A DNA stretch of 64,000 nt from Trochalopteron elliotii (taxonomy: Eukaryota; Chordata; Aves; Passeriformes; Leiothrichidae): contig JANPWX010000055.1 of assembly GCA_024734555.1 (NCBI GenBank), positions 2,326,312 through 2,390,311 on the forward strand, in the 5' to 3' direction. Of the stretch, positions 1 through 11,727 are shown one piece after another. Made by a program: the position numbers and the translations under genes. A model generated the notes under the pieces. It did no database searches. It was given only the letters and a program-made list of their open reading frames with translations, and was not told the DNA's origin. Each line of letters begins with the position of its first letter. The first letter of the stretch is position 1.

Positions 1-48
1 GAATCCACGCCAGGTCTTTGATCTCTCTCAGGAAGGACCAAGAGATGC
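1..48 (+). CDS. DGKI: DGKI window exon 1 (3' part): start of catalytic domain
   Basis: Reading from base 2 gives NPRQVFDLSQEGPRD plus two bases of an alanine codon, followed by the strong donor GTAAGT at 49. The stretch matches the DGK catalytic segment after the conserved FINPKSGG region, which must lie upstream. The exon's 5' end is cut by the window edge. Residues are numbered here from this point: exon 1 gives residues 1-15 and part of 16. Confidence 0.9.
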
Positions 49-1374
49 GTAAGTACTGGAGCCTTCATTGCTGTGCACCCTGTTTCTGCTCTGGAAAACA
101 GGAAAAGATCTAGCTTGGCTGGGTTAGTGTTTAAATATCCAAGTTTTGGTAGCAAAGGGAAGGGCTGCAGTGGGGGCTTTTGTGAGAAGAGGTCAGGAGC
201 TGCCCCCATGTCCAGACAGAGCCAGGTCCAGATGGTTTCAAGGCTCACTGAGGATCCCAATGCCTGACCATTCCCTAAAGAATGAGCATTCCAGTGGGGT
301 GAGGCTGCCTCCAGACTGCCACATGACAGCATTGTGAAACTGTCCCTGCTCACTGAGTAACTAACTCAGCTTAGCCAGGCAATAATTGAAGTGCAAGCCT
401 CTTCCAAGGGAGAGAGTACCCCTCTTTAAATGGCTGATTCTTGCTGCCAGGGGCTGAGAAACCACCCTGCTATGGTATTGGATATAGGGATACTGGCTTT
501 ACTTAACCATCTTTTCAGAACTACTTCCGCATTTTGTAAATATGTTTTGTATGGTTTTGTAAATATTATTACTGTAAATATTTTAAAGTAATAATGTAAA
601 ATCAAATATTTCCTGTAGAAGAACAGTCCAAGTCCTTCCTATTCAAGACACCCAATTTTTTTCTTTTCCTGCAGAAACACCTGCACTGCTGTTGTCTCAT
701 GATGTTTAGAAGCTTTTAGTTAGACATATATTTTTTAGAGCTGTATAATGGGGAAAAGGAGGGCTAGAGCCTCTGGTCACTTGGCTCTCTACATGTGAAA
801 GTCACCCCCTTCATTAGAAAATATTTCATTATGTCTTTCTGAAGGGTGAAACTGAAGGAGCAGGACTTCAATGGGTACTTTTTTTGATCTCTCCTGTTGG
901 TATTTAAATCACATATCCAGAGAAAGAACTCTATTACATATTCTTGCCTTCTGTGGTGTTAAAATGCAGTCACTAGTTGAAAAAGCTGTCACATTATACA
1001 AGACTGAGAAATGGTAGCTCAAAAAGTCATGATGAAGAACATTAAATATTGTTTTAAAACCTCAGTGTTTAAATTTGTTTGCTTTAGGGTAAGAGAAAAA
1101 TGAAAGATTTTGACCTCCCTAGAGGGAATATGAAAATCTGGGAAGATGCTAAACTGTTCAAACACTTGTCAGGAGGTGCTGCCTACCATGGAGGAAGGTC
1201 CCATTTCACATCCTAGTGGTTTTGCATTTCCACCTCCACTCATATTCTTAGTAATGAATATTTGAAAACGCAGTAAGTGGTGGTTACACTGTCACTCAGA
1301 AAAACGCATTTTAAGTGTCTGAATTACTGTTCTTACATTTTTCTCCTTTTTTTCCTCTTTCCCTCCCTGGGCAG
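49..1374 (+). other. DGKI intron after exon 1
   Basis: Intronic sequence of 1326 bases. An AT-rich stretch rich in TAAATATT lies at about 535-610. I see no repeat family, RNA gene or coding block in it. The short frames at 73-337 have no recognisable similarity. Confidence 0.8.
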
Positions 1375-1435
1375 GCTGGAGCTGTACAGAAAAGTGCCAA
1401 ACCTGAGGATCCTGGCATGTGGTGGGGATGGGACG
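1375..1435 (+). CDS. DGKI: DGKI window exon 2: catalytic GGDGT glycine loop
   Basis: The acceptor is CCTGGGCAG before 1375, and the donor is GTAGGT at 1436. The exon is 61 bases: one base completes the split alanine and twenty codons follow (window residues 17-36, LELYRKV to ACGGDGT). GGDGT is the glycine-rich ATP-binding motif of diacylglycerol and sphingosine kinases, and the second glycine is required for activity in DGKs. Several short reading frames over this exon in other phases are shadows. Confidence 0.93.
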
Positions 1436-4400
1436 GTAGGTGGCAGGGACCTGGCAGTCCCATGGTCTTTGGCCAAGTGATTAAACTCCTCACAGTGGTG
1501 GGTTTCCCACCTCACACTGCCTGCAGAGGCACAGAGACATAACATATCTTACACTTGTGAAATCTAATATTTGTTTTTCAATTTTCTGTGTGGCCTGGCT
1601 TCTGAAGATATGGGGCCAGATTCTCATGTCCAAAGCCCTCTTTCCTTTATGTATAAGAAATTTGTACATCTTAAAATGGAAAAGGACTAATCTGTCTGGT
1701 CTCCTCTCCCTATATACCTTAGATCTGAGGGTCTAGAAGAGTGACTTAGGGTCTGGGAGGATTAAATCTTAATTTCTGCTCCTTCCTGCCAGATGCTGGC
1801 AGATCCAGGTTCAGTACTTTTCTTTATGACAGAATTTCTGTGTTCTTGCGTAAGTGAATGGGGTCAGACCTTTAAAAGATTTGGGCACCTTCATTTGGAG
1901 AAAAACTCTGCAGCTCGTGGTCTGAAGGTCATGAGTGGTAATGGAGTTATTATAACTGCATTCTCTTTCCAGTACTTGAAAATATTTTAAATCTCAGCCT
2001 GTGCCTCTGAATACTAAATACAGTCAAAAACCTGACCTTTAATCTCTAGGGGCTCAGTTCCTCAACATGCATTTGATGGCAATTTTAACAGTAAGCATGG
2101 TAAGGAAAAATGCATTGCCACTCACAAGATGCAGTGACTGGACAGAACATATCTATGTAGATGTTTAGGGCATGGAAAGGTGGTTGGTCTCTTAATTCAT
2201 GTCTGCTTGAATTTCAGGGGGAATTTTTTCAGCTTCCCTGGGTTCTTTTGAAACCCCAGCAGTAGGGTTATTAATATCAATGCTTCCCCTTCAAGAATGA
2301 AGAAAAAATACCAGTGATAAGACTACTGCCTTGCTGTTACATGGGAAAGTAAGATGTGACTGTTACTGAATGATGAACTTTCCTTATGATAGTCCTTTAG
2401 CAGGAGGCATCAGCTGAGAGAAATTGTTGCATCTGTTTTATTTCCCATCTGAGGAAGAGAAAAAAAATTAAACATAGAGATATTAAAAGAGAAAAAGAAT
2501 ACAACTACATTGAGTTGGACCATCTGTTTTTCTTTACTGAGCTCTGTGAGCGAGAGGTGGCAGCACCTTCTCATTAGTATGAGCAGCACTCCACTATTAC
2601 CTCTGCTGCTGCTCAGTTTGAAACAAATTAATATCTAGTTATTCCCAAAGCCATTACAGCTAGAAATGAAAAATCTGGCTCAAATGGACTTAATGAATAT
2701 GCAATGAGACCAGATGTTACCTCTCATTATTGAGGTGAATCAGAACTTATTGTAACTTTTCCATCGTGACTGTTTGCTGTTACTTCCCAGGGCAGAAGAG
2801 GAAAGCTTTGCTTTCAAAGCACTCAGGAGCTTTCTGTTTAAGGGGAAATGATAGTCTGTGTCATCCTGGATTGTGCAACTAATGTACAAGGTTTAGCAGT
2901 GACCTCAAGTTAAATAGCAATGTTGTGCTTATAAATTAGTAATTTGAAGTTTCCGTCCATCAGTTAAAAGCATTTACAAAGTGGTGGGTATTGTGATGTT
3001 ACCTGTATAGCAGTGGGAGGCTGAAGCACAGATGTGTGGATTAAGTCAGTGGCAATGGCAATGACCATCTTCTTGAAGAAGTCCTGGCCCTACTGATGTT
3101 ATCTTGACTTTTTATTCTGTCTCCTGTTATCAGTGCAGAAGTATAGATATTTTGAAAGAGAGAGGATTACTTACCTCTGAAAATCCCTTTAAAAGACCTC
3201 AGTAATTTTGGTGACATCCAAGGTCATGAGAGCTGTAAGTACTTAAGATGGCTGTTGTCAGACAATGAACTCAATGGGGATCACATCCCAGATGAATGCT
3301 TTAATAATTGGACAATTGGTTATGATAAATAGCTGTCTGATAAATGCCATTTGTGCAAAATAATATTTATTTTTGAAGAGACTTGGAGAAAGAAATACAG
3401 TAGAATAGTAAATAGCATGGTGGTTTCTGTATTTATCAGGCCACACCCTCTGCAGTCCTTCGAACCTCAGCTCTTTTTTCCTGATGGCCATGTTATGTTG
3501 GATGCCTTTTGTGAAGCACCAGTGCTATCCTGGTTTGGATTGAGAATATATTTGAAACCACACTAATATTAGTTGGGGCAAGAAAAAATCAGTCTCACTG
3601 TAGTTCAGGATTTTGGTTTTCTGTCCTGTTTAAAGGCTCACATTTGCAGTAGAAGCTATATCTTTGAAGACTGGCAACAGGAAAAAAAACCAACTTCTGT
3701 TAATTTTTATTAATTCTTCATCTAAAAATGCAGCATGAGTCCTTCGCCTTTTATTTTAAAGTGAGAATTACTTTAAGAAAGAATCCTTTGTTTTTGTAGC
3801 AAGATTTTCAGTCACCAAAATTTGATAACATCTTTAGCAACAATTCTTTCTCCCCTTTGAAAATGACCATTTAATAAAAATAGCATAATTTACAGTAATT
3901 TGTTCCTTCTGGCAAGATTTCTATTTGAAAGCTTTATGCAGTCCAGAAGAAAGATAGAAGAAAGAGCTCTCTGAAATAACCAAGTTTAGGATACAAAAGA
4001 GATTCATTGTTCCAATCCAAAGCCTCCAACCCTGAGCCTTAGTCTGTCTTTCAATCTAGTATTTTATTCTTTTATTAGATATATGTGTGTGTGTATATCT
4101 GTATATTGTATAATATATATATAGATATAATGCCTTGTACTCAGTGACATAATTGAGCACTAAGGTCTCTTCTCTGGGAAAGGGAAACTTGTGAGCAAGT
4201 TCATGCTTGGCAGGACGAGTTCTGAGACACCATGCTGTTTTAATGTTTCTCTCATTTTCTTTCATAGCTGTTTGTCAAAGGTTGAGTTTCTTTTGACATA
4301 ATGGTAATTTAAAAAATTACCTTGAATTGTCCATATTATTCTTCATTCATTTTTAATTTTCTTTTATTTGATCCTCTCTGTGAAAAAGAATATGATATGA

Positions 4401-4461
4401 TCAAAATATGTCTTTTTTCCTTTAATATTCCTGATGGTTCTCTTCATTTCCCTTTTTATAG
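1436..4461 (+). other. DGKI intron after exon 2
   Basis: Intronic sequence of about 3 kb. It holds a TG/TA microsatellite at 4079-4130 and a small inverted repeat near 4312-4322. A stretch at about 3005-3055 faintly resembles the MIR SINE core but is too weak to call. Otherwise nothing recognised. Confidence 0.75.
4079..4130. repeat. TG/TA microsatellite
   Basis: Alternating TATG, TGTG and TATATA units over about 50 bases in the intron after exon 2, interrupted by CTG and GATA. Confidence 0.85.
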
Positions 4462-4575
4462 GTGGGCTGGATCCTGTCCATCCTTGATGAGCTGCAACTC
4501 AGCCCCCCACCTCCTGTGGCTGTCCTTCCACTTGGCACTGGGAATGACCTTGCCCGAACCCTCAACTGGGGTGGG
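4462..4575 (+). CDS. DGKI: DGKI window exon 3: catalytic core with [10 protein letters not shown]
   Basis: The acceptor is TTTTTATAG and the donor is GTAAGT at 4576. The exon is 114 bases, phase 0 to 0, and encodes window residues 37-74 from [11 protein letters not shown] through [26 protein letters not shown] is the second signature of the DAGK catalytic fold, contributing to the nucleotide and Mg-binding site. A short proline run (SPPPPV) precedes it, as in other type IV enzymes. Confidence 0.95.
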
Positions 4576-5101
4576 GTAAGTACTGGCTGGGGTGCCCTTA
4601 CGTGGGAGTTCTCAACTTGCTGCTCAGATTTAGTTGTGTGGGGTGGAGCTTCCTTTTGGCTAAAACAGCAGGCAGGGCTGTGTCCAAGGTCTGCTTCACT
4701 CTGGCAAAACAGTTTGCTTCAATTTGCAGTCTGGGATTTTGAATTACTAATGAGGTTGTGTCAATAAAAGTGTATGTAGATGTATCTGGTATTTCACGCC
4801 AAGTAACAAGAACAGTAAACAGACTTCTAATTTAAGCATAATTTAAACTTTCTCTTTGTTTATCCTTTACTACTGGACTTATTCCAGGAAAGGCAAATAT
4901 ACTTTGAATTCCTCTCCTTATGGCCTTACTTTGCCTGCCCTAGACTTGTGTACATCAACAGTGGCTTGTTAAAATGCTTGATCAAAATTTTATTGATGGT
5001 CTTAGGCATGTGTGAAAGGAGGGAAGTCTGTCAGGTAATTGGTGAGTATTTTGATTTGTTTTCACCCTTTGTGGCTGATACTCTGGTCCCTCTGCTGCCA
5101 G
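4576..5101 (+). other. DGKI intron after exon 3
   Basis: Short intron of 526 bases between the two halves of the catalytic domain. No repeat or RNA gene is visible. The frame at 4462-4767 runs from exon 3 into this intron. Confidence 0.85.
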
Positions 5102-5239
5102 GGTTACACGGATGAGCCTGTGTCTAAGATCCTGTGCCACGTAGAAGATGGAACCATTGTCCAGCTGGACCGCTGGAATCTTCAGGTTGAGCGCAACCCT
5201 GATTTGCCCCAGGATGAGCTGGAGGATGGGGCACGTAAG
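5102..5239 (+). CDS. DGKI: DGKI window exon 4: end of catalytic domain
   Basis: The acceptor is CTGCTGCCAG before 5102. The exon is 138 bases, phase 0 to 0, window residues 75-120 ([12 protein letters not shown] to DELEDGARK). The donor chosen is AAG|GTTAGA at 5240, because only it keeps the frame into [10 protein letters not shown] of exon 5 and leaves the lysine that other DGKs have at this boundary. A stronger-looking GTAAGG lies five bases upstream, at 5235, but would shift the frame. Confidence 0.92.
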
Positions 5240-6405
5240 GTTAGAGCCTGCTTTTCCTCATGGAAGATATAGAATGCTTATGAACCACTTTGGGTTACAC
5301 TTGGAAGCAGCATAGGAGGTTCTGCAACTTTTTAATTTTCTATTTGCATCCTCTCCCTTTCATTCTTTTCATATGTCAGTGATTCCAGAGATGTGTGAAA
5401 GGCATTTATGTGTCGTTTGAAACACCCTTGAATGTTTATGTCAAAGATTAAATCCTGGAAAAAAATCCCTGGCATTTTATCAGAAAGGTCATTGTTGCTT
5501 TTCTCTAGTTGTAGGAAAAGGAAACCTGTCACCTGCCATCCATTCCTTAATTAGACAAAACTAAAAACAGGATGTAAAATTTTATTTCTCAAGATTTTGC
5601 TAATGGATACCAGTTGTTCCCTATTTTACAGGAGGGTGTAGTGTATTTTTATATTTAACTTCTTTGTATTTTGGTCTCCATATAATCTTCACTAGCATAT
5701 CTTGGTAGTTGAAGATTGGGAAAATTTTTGGAAGGAAATCACATAGTAATGTATCATTTGGACTGGAGATGTTGAAAATTCTACAAAATTAAAGAAATCT
5801 CCTGATTCTGTGAACCATTTTCCTCTTCTAAGTTATAATTTCCGGCTTATCTGTTGGATGCTACAGTTGCCTCTCTACAGCCCTGCTGGGTGTGTGAAAC
5901 AATGAAGAGGCCAGATGTGTTCCTGCCTTCCTCATGCATCCTCAATAGGATTAGGGCTTCTTCTCTGGGACTTGGATTGCTCCTGGTTATATATGAAGTG
6001 AGAAGAACACAGCTGGAGTTTCATTTGCCATGCTGAGCTTGAAGAGCCAGCAAAACCTTTGAAAACCTTTGTGTTGGTGATATCTTAAGTGGCTCAGCCA
6101 CTTTATTTAGATTATGGGAAATTTAAATGACAACATAAGGAACCCTTTGATGTGTTAACAAAGAGAGATATAGGATCATAAAGCACTGTAGGTCCATTTG
6201 TGTTCTTTGGGGTCTTGGATCTGATCATTTTCCACAAGCCATTACTAACCTTCAGGGCAACCTTCTGCTTACATTTCCCTGATATGTTCTGCTTTGTTCT
6301 AAGTAGGTTTCCATGATGAGCCAAGTTTAAATAGTTAAACCCTGGTGCGTCGAGAAATGTTCCATTTATGTTGTTTTTATGTTTCTTTTTATTATCTAAT
6401 TACAG
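5240..6405 (+). other. DGKI intron after exon 4
   Basis: Intron of 1166 bases beginning with the unusual donor GTTAGA. No repeat family or structured RNA recognised. Confidence 0.8.
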
Positions 6406-6484
6406 CTTCCCCTCAATGTCTTCAATAATTACTTCAGTCTTGGATTTGATGCACATGTTACACTGGAGTTCCATGAATCCAGAG
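6406..6484 (+). CDS. DGKI: DGKI window exon 5: start of accessory domain
   Basis: The acceptor is TAATTACAG and the donor GTAATA at 6485. The exon is 79 bases and encodes residues 121-146 ([20 protein letters not shown] to FHESR) plus one base of a glutamate codon. [11 protein letters not shown] is one of the most conserved blocks of the DAGK accessory domain, found in every mammalian DGK type. Confidence 0.95.
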
Positions 6485-7774
6485 GTAATAGGAACTTTTT
6501 ATTTCCTTAACCTTGTGGATTGGCAGTTATTTTATTAATTAGAAGTAGAGCTGGATTTAACATCCTGTTCTTCTAATTCAGAAGTAAAGCTGGAACATAA
6601 AACCTTAAGATACATACAAGAAGAAAAAGCAATTGTATCCTAAGTTTTCAAGGGACTTCATGATTAAGAAATGAAAAAAAAGAACAAAGACGACTGTAGT
6701 GTTCTGGAGGATAAGGGCTAAAAGGGAAGCTTTCCAAAGTGTTAGATCTTGTAAAGGAGATAATGTATGTCAGGTGTGAGTGAGGAAGGGGAGGGAAGAG
6801 AAGAGTCATGAGACTGGAAGTGGTAGGAATATAATTGTGCTCTCAAACTGAGCAGATGTTACCTATGGATCAGTATACCTTAACTTCCCTGGGCTTGGTA
6901 CAGACCCAGAGTGTCTCTATGCAAGTTAAAGGGTTTAATATCCACACAAGTGTCAGGACTTTGAGCAGTTGTAGCACCTTGTCTGTCCCCTTGCCAGTGG
7001 CAGTTATGCCACCCTGTACAGACTGACATGTGGCTTAAGGACTGATATGAACAGCTTTGCACTGACATGAACGGCTCTGTTTATATGGTTTAGGCAGGTG
7101 TGCTTGTAGAAACATTCCTTGTCCAAGTGTCTGCCTTCAGCTTTTGGGCATTCCAGCTTCATGGGCAGGTATTTTTTTTGAAACACAGCCTTCCTTATAT
7201 TCACTGTCATATTATTAGAGTGTCATTTCAAGATGAAAAGATAGCACTTTAATGCCAGGCTACATAAAGAGCAGGATACATGATGGAATGAGCTAATGCA
7301 TATTTTATGATGTTTAAGACTGCTTCAAGCTTTAGGAATAATAATGAGGGGCCACAAAAGGGCACAGGAATGAAATTATGACAGCTGTATGCATTTTTTT
7401 TATGAGTGCATATCACTCTGCATTGCTAATGTGACTGAATATACAGTATAGATTAAATGCATGCCTACTTTCTCATTTAATGGAGGCATTATTTAATAAT
7501 GAAGGTATGGAGCCCTATAAAGAATGAATGTTATTCCAGACATGCCAGTGTTTTAAAAATTTACACGGGTGAAAAAGCACTTGGCAGAGCAAGCTGTGTG
7601 TCTGAGTAGGGATGGCCAGGAGAGCTTTTATTACCACAAATCTTCACTGCTGGTCTTGTCCTTGTCTTCTCAAATGCTAAAATATATGAAGTGAATTCCA
7701 TGTATTTTAGAAGAGGAAAGCTTATAGCCTTGGAGTTGTTGCTGGTGTGTGGGTTGTATTGTTTTTCATGTGGA

Positions 7775-8150
7775 ATTGGAGTTGTTCTACCTGGAGAAGA
7801 AAAGGTTCCTGGGAGCACTTTCAATAGCCTTTATATACCTTTATAGCCTTTCAGTACTTGAAGGAGATTTATCAGAAAAATGAGTCCTGTTTCAATAGGA
7901 CAAAAGATAATGGTTTTAAGCAAAAAGAGTGTAAATTTAGGCTAGATATAAGGAAGAAGTTTTTGACAGTGTGGGCAGTAAAACATTGGCACAGGTTGCC
8001 CAGAGAGGTGGTGGATGCCCCATCCCTGGAAATGGTCAAAGTTGGGTTGAATGAGGCTCTGAGCAACCTGATCTAGGTGAAGACGTCCCTACCTGTTGTA
8101 GGGGGTTGGACTAGATGGACTTTAAAGGCTCCCTTCAGCCCAAAGTGTCC
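7775..8150 (+). mobile_element. CR1 LINE fragment, 3' end
   Basis: The sequence follows the avian CR1 tail: GTTCTACCTGGAGAAGA, then a conserved TTTTAAGC to GATATAAGGAAGAAG block, then CAGGTTGCCCAGAGAGG and GATGCCCCATCCCTGG, ending near GGTTGGACTAGATGGAC. It contains the end of the reverse-transcriptase frame and the 3' UTR. The terminal octamer repeat is not preserved. 5'-truncated, as most CR1 copies are. Confidence 0.85.
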
Positions 8151-9589
8151 CCTGGCTCAGTGAATTAAGCAATGCAAAGCAGATTATGATCTTATTTACT
8201 ACTAATGACAATCCAGAGATACTCTTATCAATGGCAGCAAAATATGAAGTACTTACACAGCTATAGTATTTGTGCTCGAGGTAAGTTGGCTGTATGCATT
8301 TGCTTATGTGGAGCTATTGTAATCACATATAGTATTAAAACAAATTAATACCATGCCTGCAAACCAAAATAAGATAAATTGACATGAGCTCTCAGCCTAG
8401 CAGGACACTTTATGCAGTGGATATTTGTCAGCTGTTATATTTAGAATAAGCAGTGATTGCAGTGTCTCAGAGGAACCTGTATATTAATGTGGCCTTTTCC
8501 ATGGCAACCTCTACACTTTTTTTGTGACTAATCAGATTGAGACTTGAGGGTTGGATCCAAGTCTAATGTATTTAGCTTTGCTTCTTTGGGAAGTGTTCTG
8601 GGTAGTGGCTCTTTCCAACTTCCTCCATTGGTATCCTTATGCTTTGGTAGAGCATGGAAGATGCAATTTACTTTATCCCCGCTGACATGCTGTTTGATCC
8701 CTCAGCTGTGCAGGACTGCTCATTTGCAGGAAAATCCCCCACTGCACACAGACAGAGTCTAATACATTTCATTTTCTACTTCCTAGATGGTTTAGGAATG
8801 GTGAGGATGGAATGAGCCTCGGATATGCACTCAATATTTTGCTTCTACAATCAAATTTACGCTCTAACCAACTTAAGGCTCTATTTTACATCACAGAGTC
8901 CTTCCTCCTTAGCCGTGCTCATCTGTGTTGGCAGAAGTAGGACCACTAGGCTTTGGTTACCGCTGAGTCCCTGACCTCAGAAAGGTTCCTTTCCTGTTTT
9001 AAACTGGGGCTTTGGTTATGGGGAGTGTTTGTCATAAGATCCGTGTAAGGTCCAGTGCTGTGGTGTCCGCTGTCCGAAACAATTGGGGATACTCATGTGA
9101 CAGAATGTGCAGCACAGGCACTAAGCCTTCAGAAGCCTTCTGCTGCTTAGCATGGGTTGTCGAGATGCTCTGCAAAGGGCTGTGAGCTCAGTAAGTGAGA
9201 TGAGATTAACTTATGCAATTAAATTAATTGTTTGAAGTAGAAGTGGCCCTGACTGAGTTTGAGTCACCTGTGACACAACAACTGACGTAGTAACTGAGCC
9301 AACTAGCAAATCATTCTTACAAAATGGAGCTGTATTTTGTGAAATTTAGTAACTTTCAAGAGAACTAGAAATATTGTTTTAAGTGGTCGTTTGAGAGGTA
9401 ATATGGATGTGTCCACAGCAATGTGATGCTTTAGCCAGAAGGACTGCCTTGGTAGTTTGATATGAACCAGGGTGAGTAGTTAGCATTAACACAGATTACA
9501 GGGTCAGAAGGGCTGCTTCTGGAATCTCTAGATGCCACAAACAGGGAAAGCAGTTTCCAAGGAGGCTCAAGAATAAACTGTATTCTGGA

Positions 9590-9905
9590 AAATGTGCCTT
9601 ATATTGGGAGATTAAGGGAACTCCATTTAGCTTATTGGAAAGAAGGTTAAGAGGCAGTTTAATCACTGCCTATAAGTATTTACTCAAGAAGATATCTGAT
9701 AGTTGAAGGCTCTTTAATCTCACAGAGAAGCATAACAAGATTTAGCAGTTGGCCGTTGAAGACTGAAAATTTCAAGATTGGAAACCCCACATTTACATTA
9801 ACAGTGAGAATAATTAACCATTAGATATACATTGCTACTAGACTTAAAATTCTCCATCAGTTGGAGTCTAATCAAAAATGAAACAACTTTCTAAATGGGT
9901 TTTAG
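9590..9905 (+). mobile_element. Ancient CR1/L3-like LINE fragment
   Basis: The stretch AAGGTTAAGAGGCAGTTTAA, a CACTGCCTATAAGTATTTAC block, GGCTCTTTAATCT, AAGCATAACAAGATT and TCTCCATCAGTTGGAGTCT matches in order the tail of old amniote CR1/L3 elements. That family is better preserved in turtles and crocodilians. It is far more diverged than the other CR1 copies here, implying insertion before the bird radiation. Boundaries are approximate. Confidence 0.6.
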
Positions 9906-10441
9906 AGTAACCAATTCTTTTTTCCCTTTTTTTTTTTTTTCTGCAGAGATCTTTGGGTAGAAATGTCTATTCCTTAGTAGCTCTTTAACACATCAGAATT
10001 TAGGGGCCGTTTCATCTTGCAATTTACTAATGCTTTACTCCTGGTTCAAAGCATGGGTTATTGTTTCATAAATTTCTAATAATCCTAACAGATTTGTTCT
10101 CCACTGTTAGAAACAGAAGTCTTACAAATTCTATTGAGGGGTCATAAGATGAATAGTCTGAGAGGTGTTAAATCAGCTGATTGAATTATTATCTCTTTGC
10201 TCATGTTGCCTTCTATTTCCACTCTGTACAAGAAAAGGGAAGGATTCAGTACCAATGTTTGAAATCTGATAGCAGAGAAAGGCACAGATGGGAGACTCAC
10301 ACATGGAAAATATATTTATGTTAATATTTTCTATGAGTGATACACTGAAAGCACTGTAGTGCTGGAAGGGAATGTGAAGGTATAATGAAGTCTACTTGTT
10401 TTATTTGGGTGTTCATACTTTCATTTTTCATCCTTTCACAG

Positions 10442-10497
10442 AGGCAAATCCAGAGAAATTCAACAGCCGATTTAGAAATAAAATGTTTTATGCAGGG
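10442..10497 (+). CDS. DGKI: DGKI window exon 6: accessory domain
   Basis: The acceptor is CTTTCACAG and the donor GTAAGT at 10498. The exon is 56 bases: two bases complete the split glutamate and eighteen codons follow, [18 protein letters not shown] (residues 148-165). [12 protein letters not shown] is a signature of the accessory domain. The exon is too short to be seen in open-frame scans. Confidence 0.93.
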
Positions 10498-11361
10498 GTA
10501 AGTACAGATTTGTCTTACAAATGATGTTAACTTAGTTGCTTGAATGTCTTCTTAATTACCTTCCCCCTCCCTTTCTCACGTCAGGAGCTCATGCCAGTTC
10601 ATTCTGCCTGTTACAATTTCAAGTGCACACATGCTGTTTCTGGCAGTGCTGCACACAGGTGTCTGTAGGAAAGAGCCTGTGGTAGTGTTAGCATACAGAG
10701 CTGAGCGGGTGAGCAAAGTGCCACTCCTTTGGACATAGCTCTGGTCATATCTTGGTCCCTCTGCTTCTGGCTCATGAGCTTCTCAAGGCACTGCTCCACC
10801 TCTTTCAGGGTTTGGGAACTCTGTTGATACTGACTTTCCTAGAGGAATTCCCAAAGTTATGGCCTGTAGCTTTGAGGAGCAGTATTGGATGTAGGGTCAT
10901 GGGAGTGTAGGGCACAAATCAGATACTTGGAGTGATTAATGGTGGATGAATATGTATGTGTAATTGCCCACTTGTTCATTCAGGAGGCAAGTGGACAACA
11001 CTTTATTCTAAAGCCATTAAGAACAAATTTCAGTTTGATAACGAATGACATATAATGTATTTCTGGATGATGACACCCACTGTACCCCTGTGCCTTAAAC
11101 ATGGAAGCAAGTATGTGAGCAAGAATTTGTGCTTAATAGTCTGGGATACCATTGTACGTGGGTGTCCAAGGACGTTTTTTCAGTTAAGATCTCAAAAGGA
11201 GAAATGTCACAATTTAAAACCATAAAATCAAATCATGTCTTCTGAGAGAGTAAGTTTGAGCAAAGGATGGCATTTTGGTAATTAGGTCTGTGAAGGGATG
11301 AGAACTGAGGAAAAAAATAGAGAGGAAGTGTTGACAATTCCTGTACTTATTTCTGTTGCAG
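10498..11361 (+). other. DGKI intron after exon 6
   Basis: Intron of 864 bases. No repeat, RNA gene or other coding sequence recognised. Confidence 0.8.
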
Positions 11362-11424
11362 GCAGCCTTTACAGACTTTCTGCAAAGAAGTTCAAGGGAT
11401 TTATCCAAGCATGTTAAAGTTGTG
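11362..11424 (+). CDS. DGKI: DGKI window exon 7: accessory domain
   Basis: The acceptor is CTGTTGCAG and the donor GTAAGT at 11425. The exon is 63 bases, phase 0 to 0, residues 166-186 (AAFTDFLQRSSRDL to HVKVV). It continues the FYAG-AAF block of exon 6 and is followed by the shortest intron of the window (229 bases). Confidence 0.93.
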
Positions 11425-11653
11425 GTAAGTATAAGAAATTGTGTCATAGTATTGTGGAAAGGGGGTGGAAGTGGAGGTTTGGAGAGAGAGTGAGGTGAGA
11501 GTTTAATGGCTCTGTTACTTTTCAGTTTTGAGCATGACATTTGCAACACATTCCAAGGAAAGTCTTGGGAAAGTTGTTACAAAGCAGCAACACTTCTCTT
11601 GTCTGTGGCTCCATTCAGCAATTTCTCTGTGCTCTGTCACTTTGGCTTTGTAG

Positions 11654-11727
11654 TGTGATGGTACAGACCTGACTCCAAAGATCCAGGAGCTGAAGTTCCA
11701 GTGTATAGTGTTTTTAAACATACCCAG
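11654..11727 (+). CDS. DGKI: DGKI window exon 8: accessory domain
   Basis: The acceptor is GGCTTTGTAG and the donor GTAAGC at 11728. The exon is 74 bases, residues 187-210 (CDGTDLTPKIQELK to FLNIP) plus two bases of an arginine codon. CDG-D-T and the VFLNIPRYCAG run split between exons 8 and 9 are hallmarks of DGK accessory domains. Confidence 0.94.

Larger units (their letters stand above)
6485..10441 (+). other. DGKI intron after exon 5
   Basis: Intron of about 4 kb. It holds a plus-strand CR1 fragment (about 7775-8150) and a much older CR1-like fragment (about 9590-9905), each listed separately. A poly-T run lies at about 9928-9942. The rest has no recognised content. Confidence 0.8.

Noticed and set aside
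3005..3055. MIR-like SINE core
   Set aside because: Only a faint similarity to the MIR core over a few words. Not enough to call. The same holds for 31030-31120.
5235..5240. GTAAGG as the donor of exon 4
   Set aside because: It breaks the frame and loses the lysine expected before LPLNVF. The GTTAGA donor five bases later restores both.
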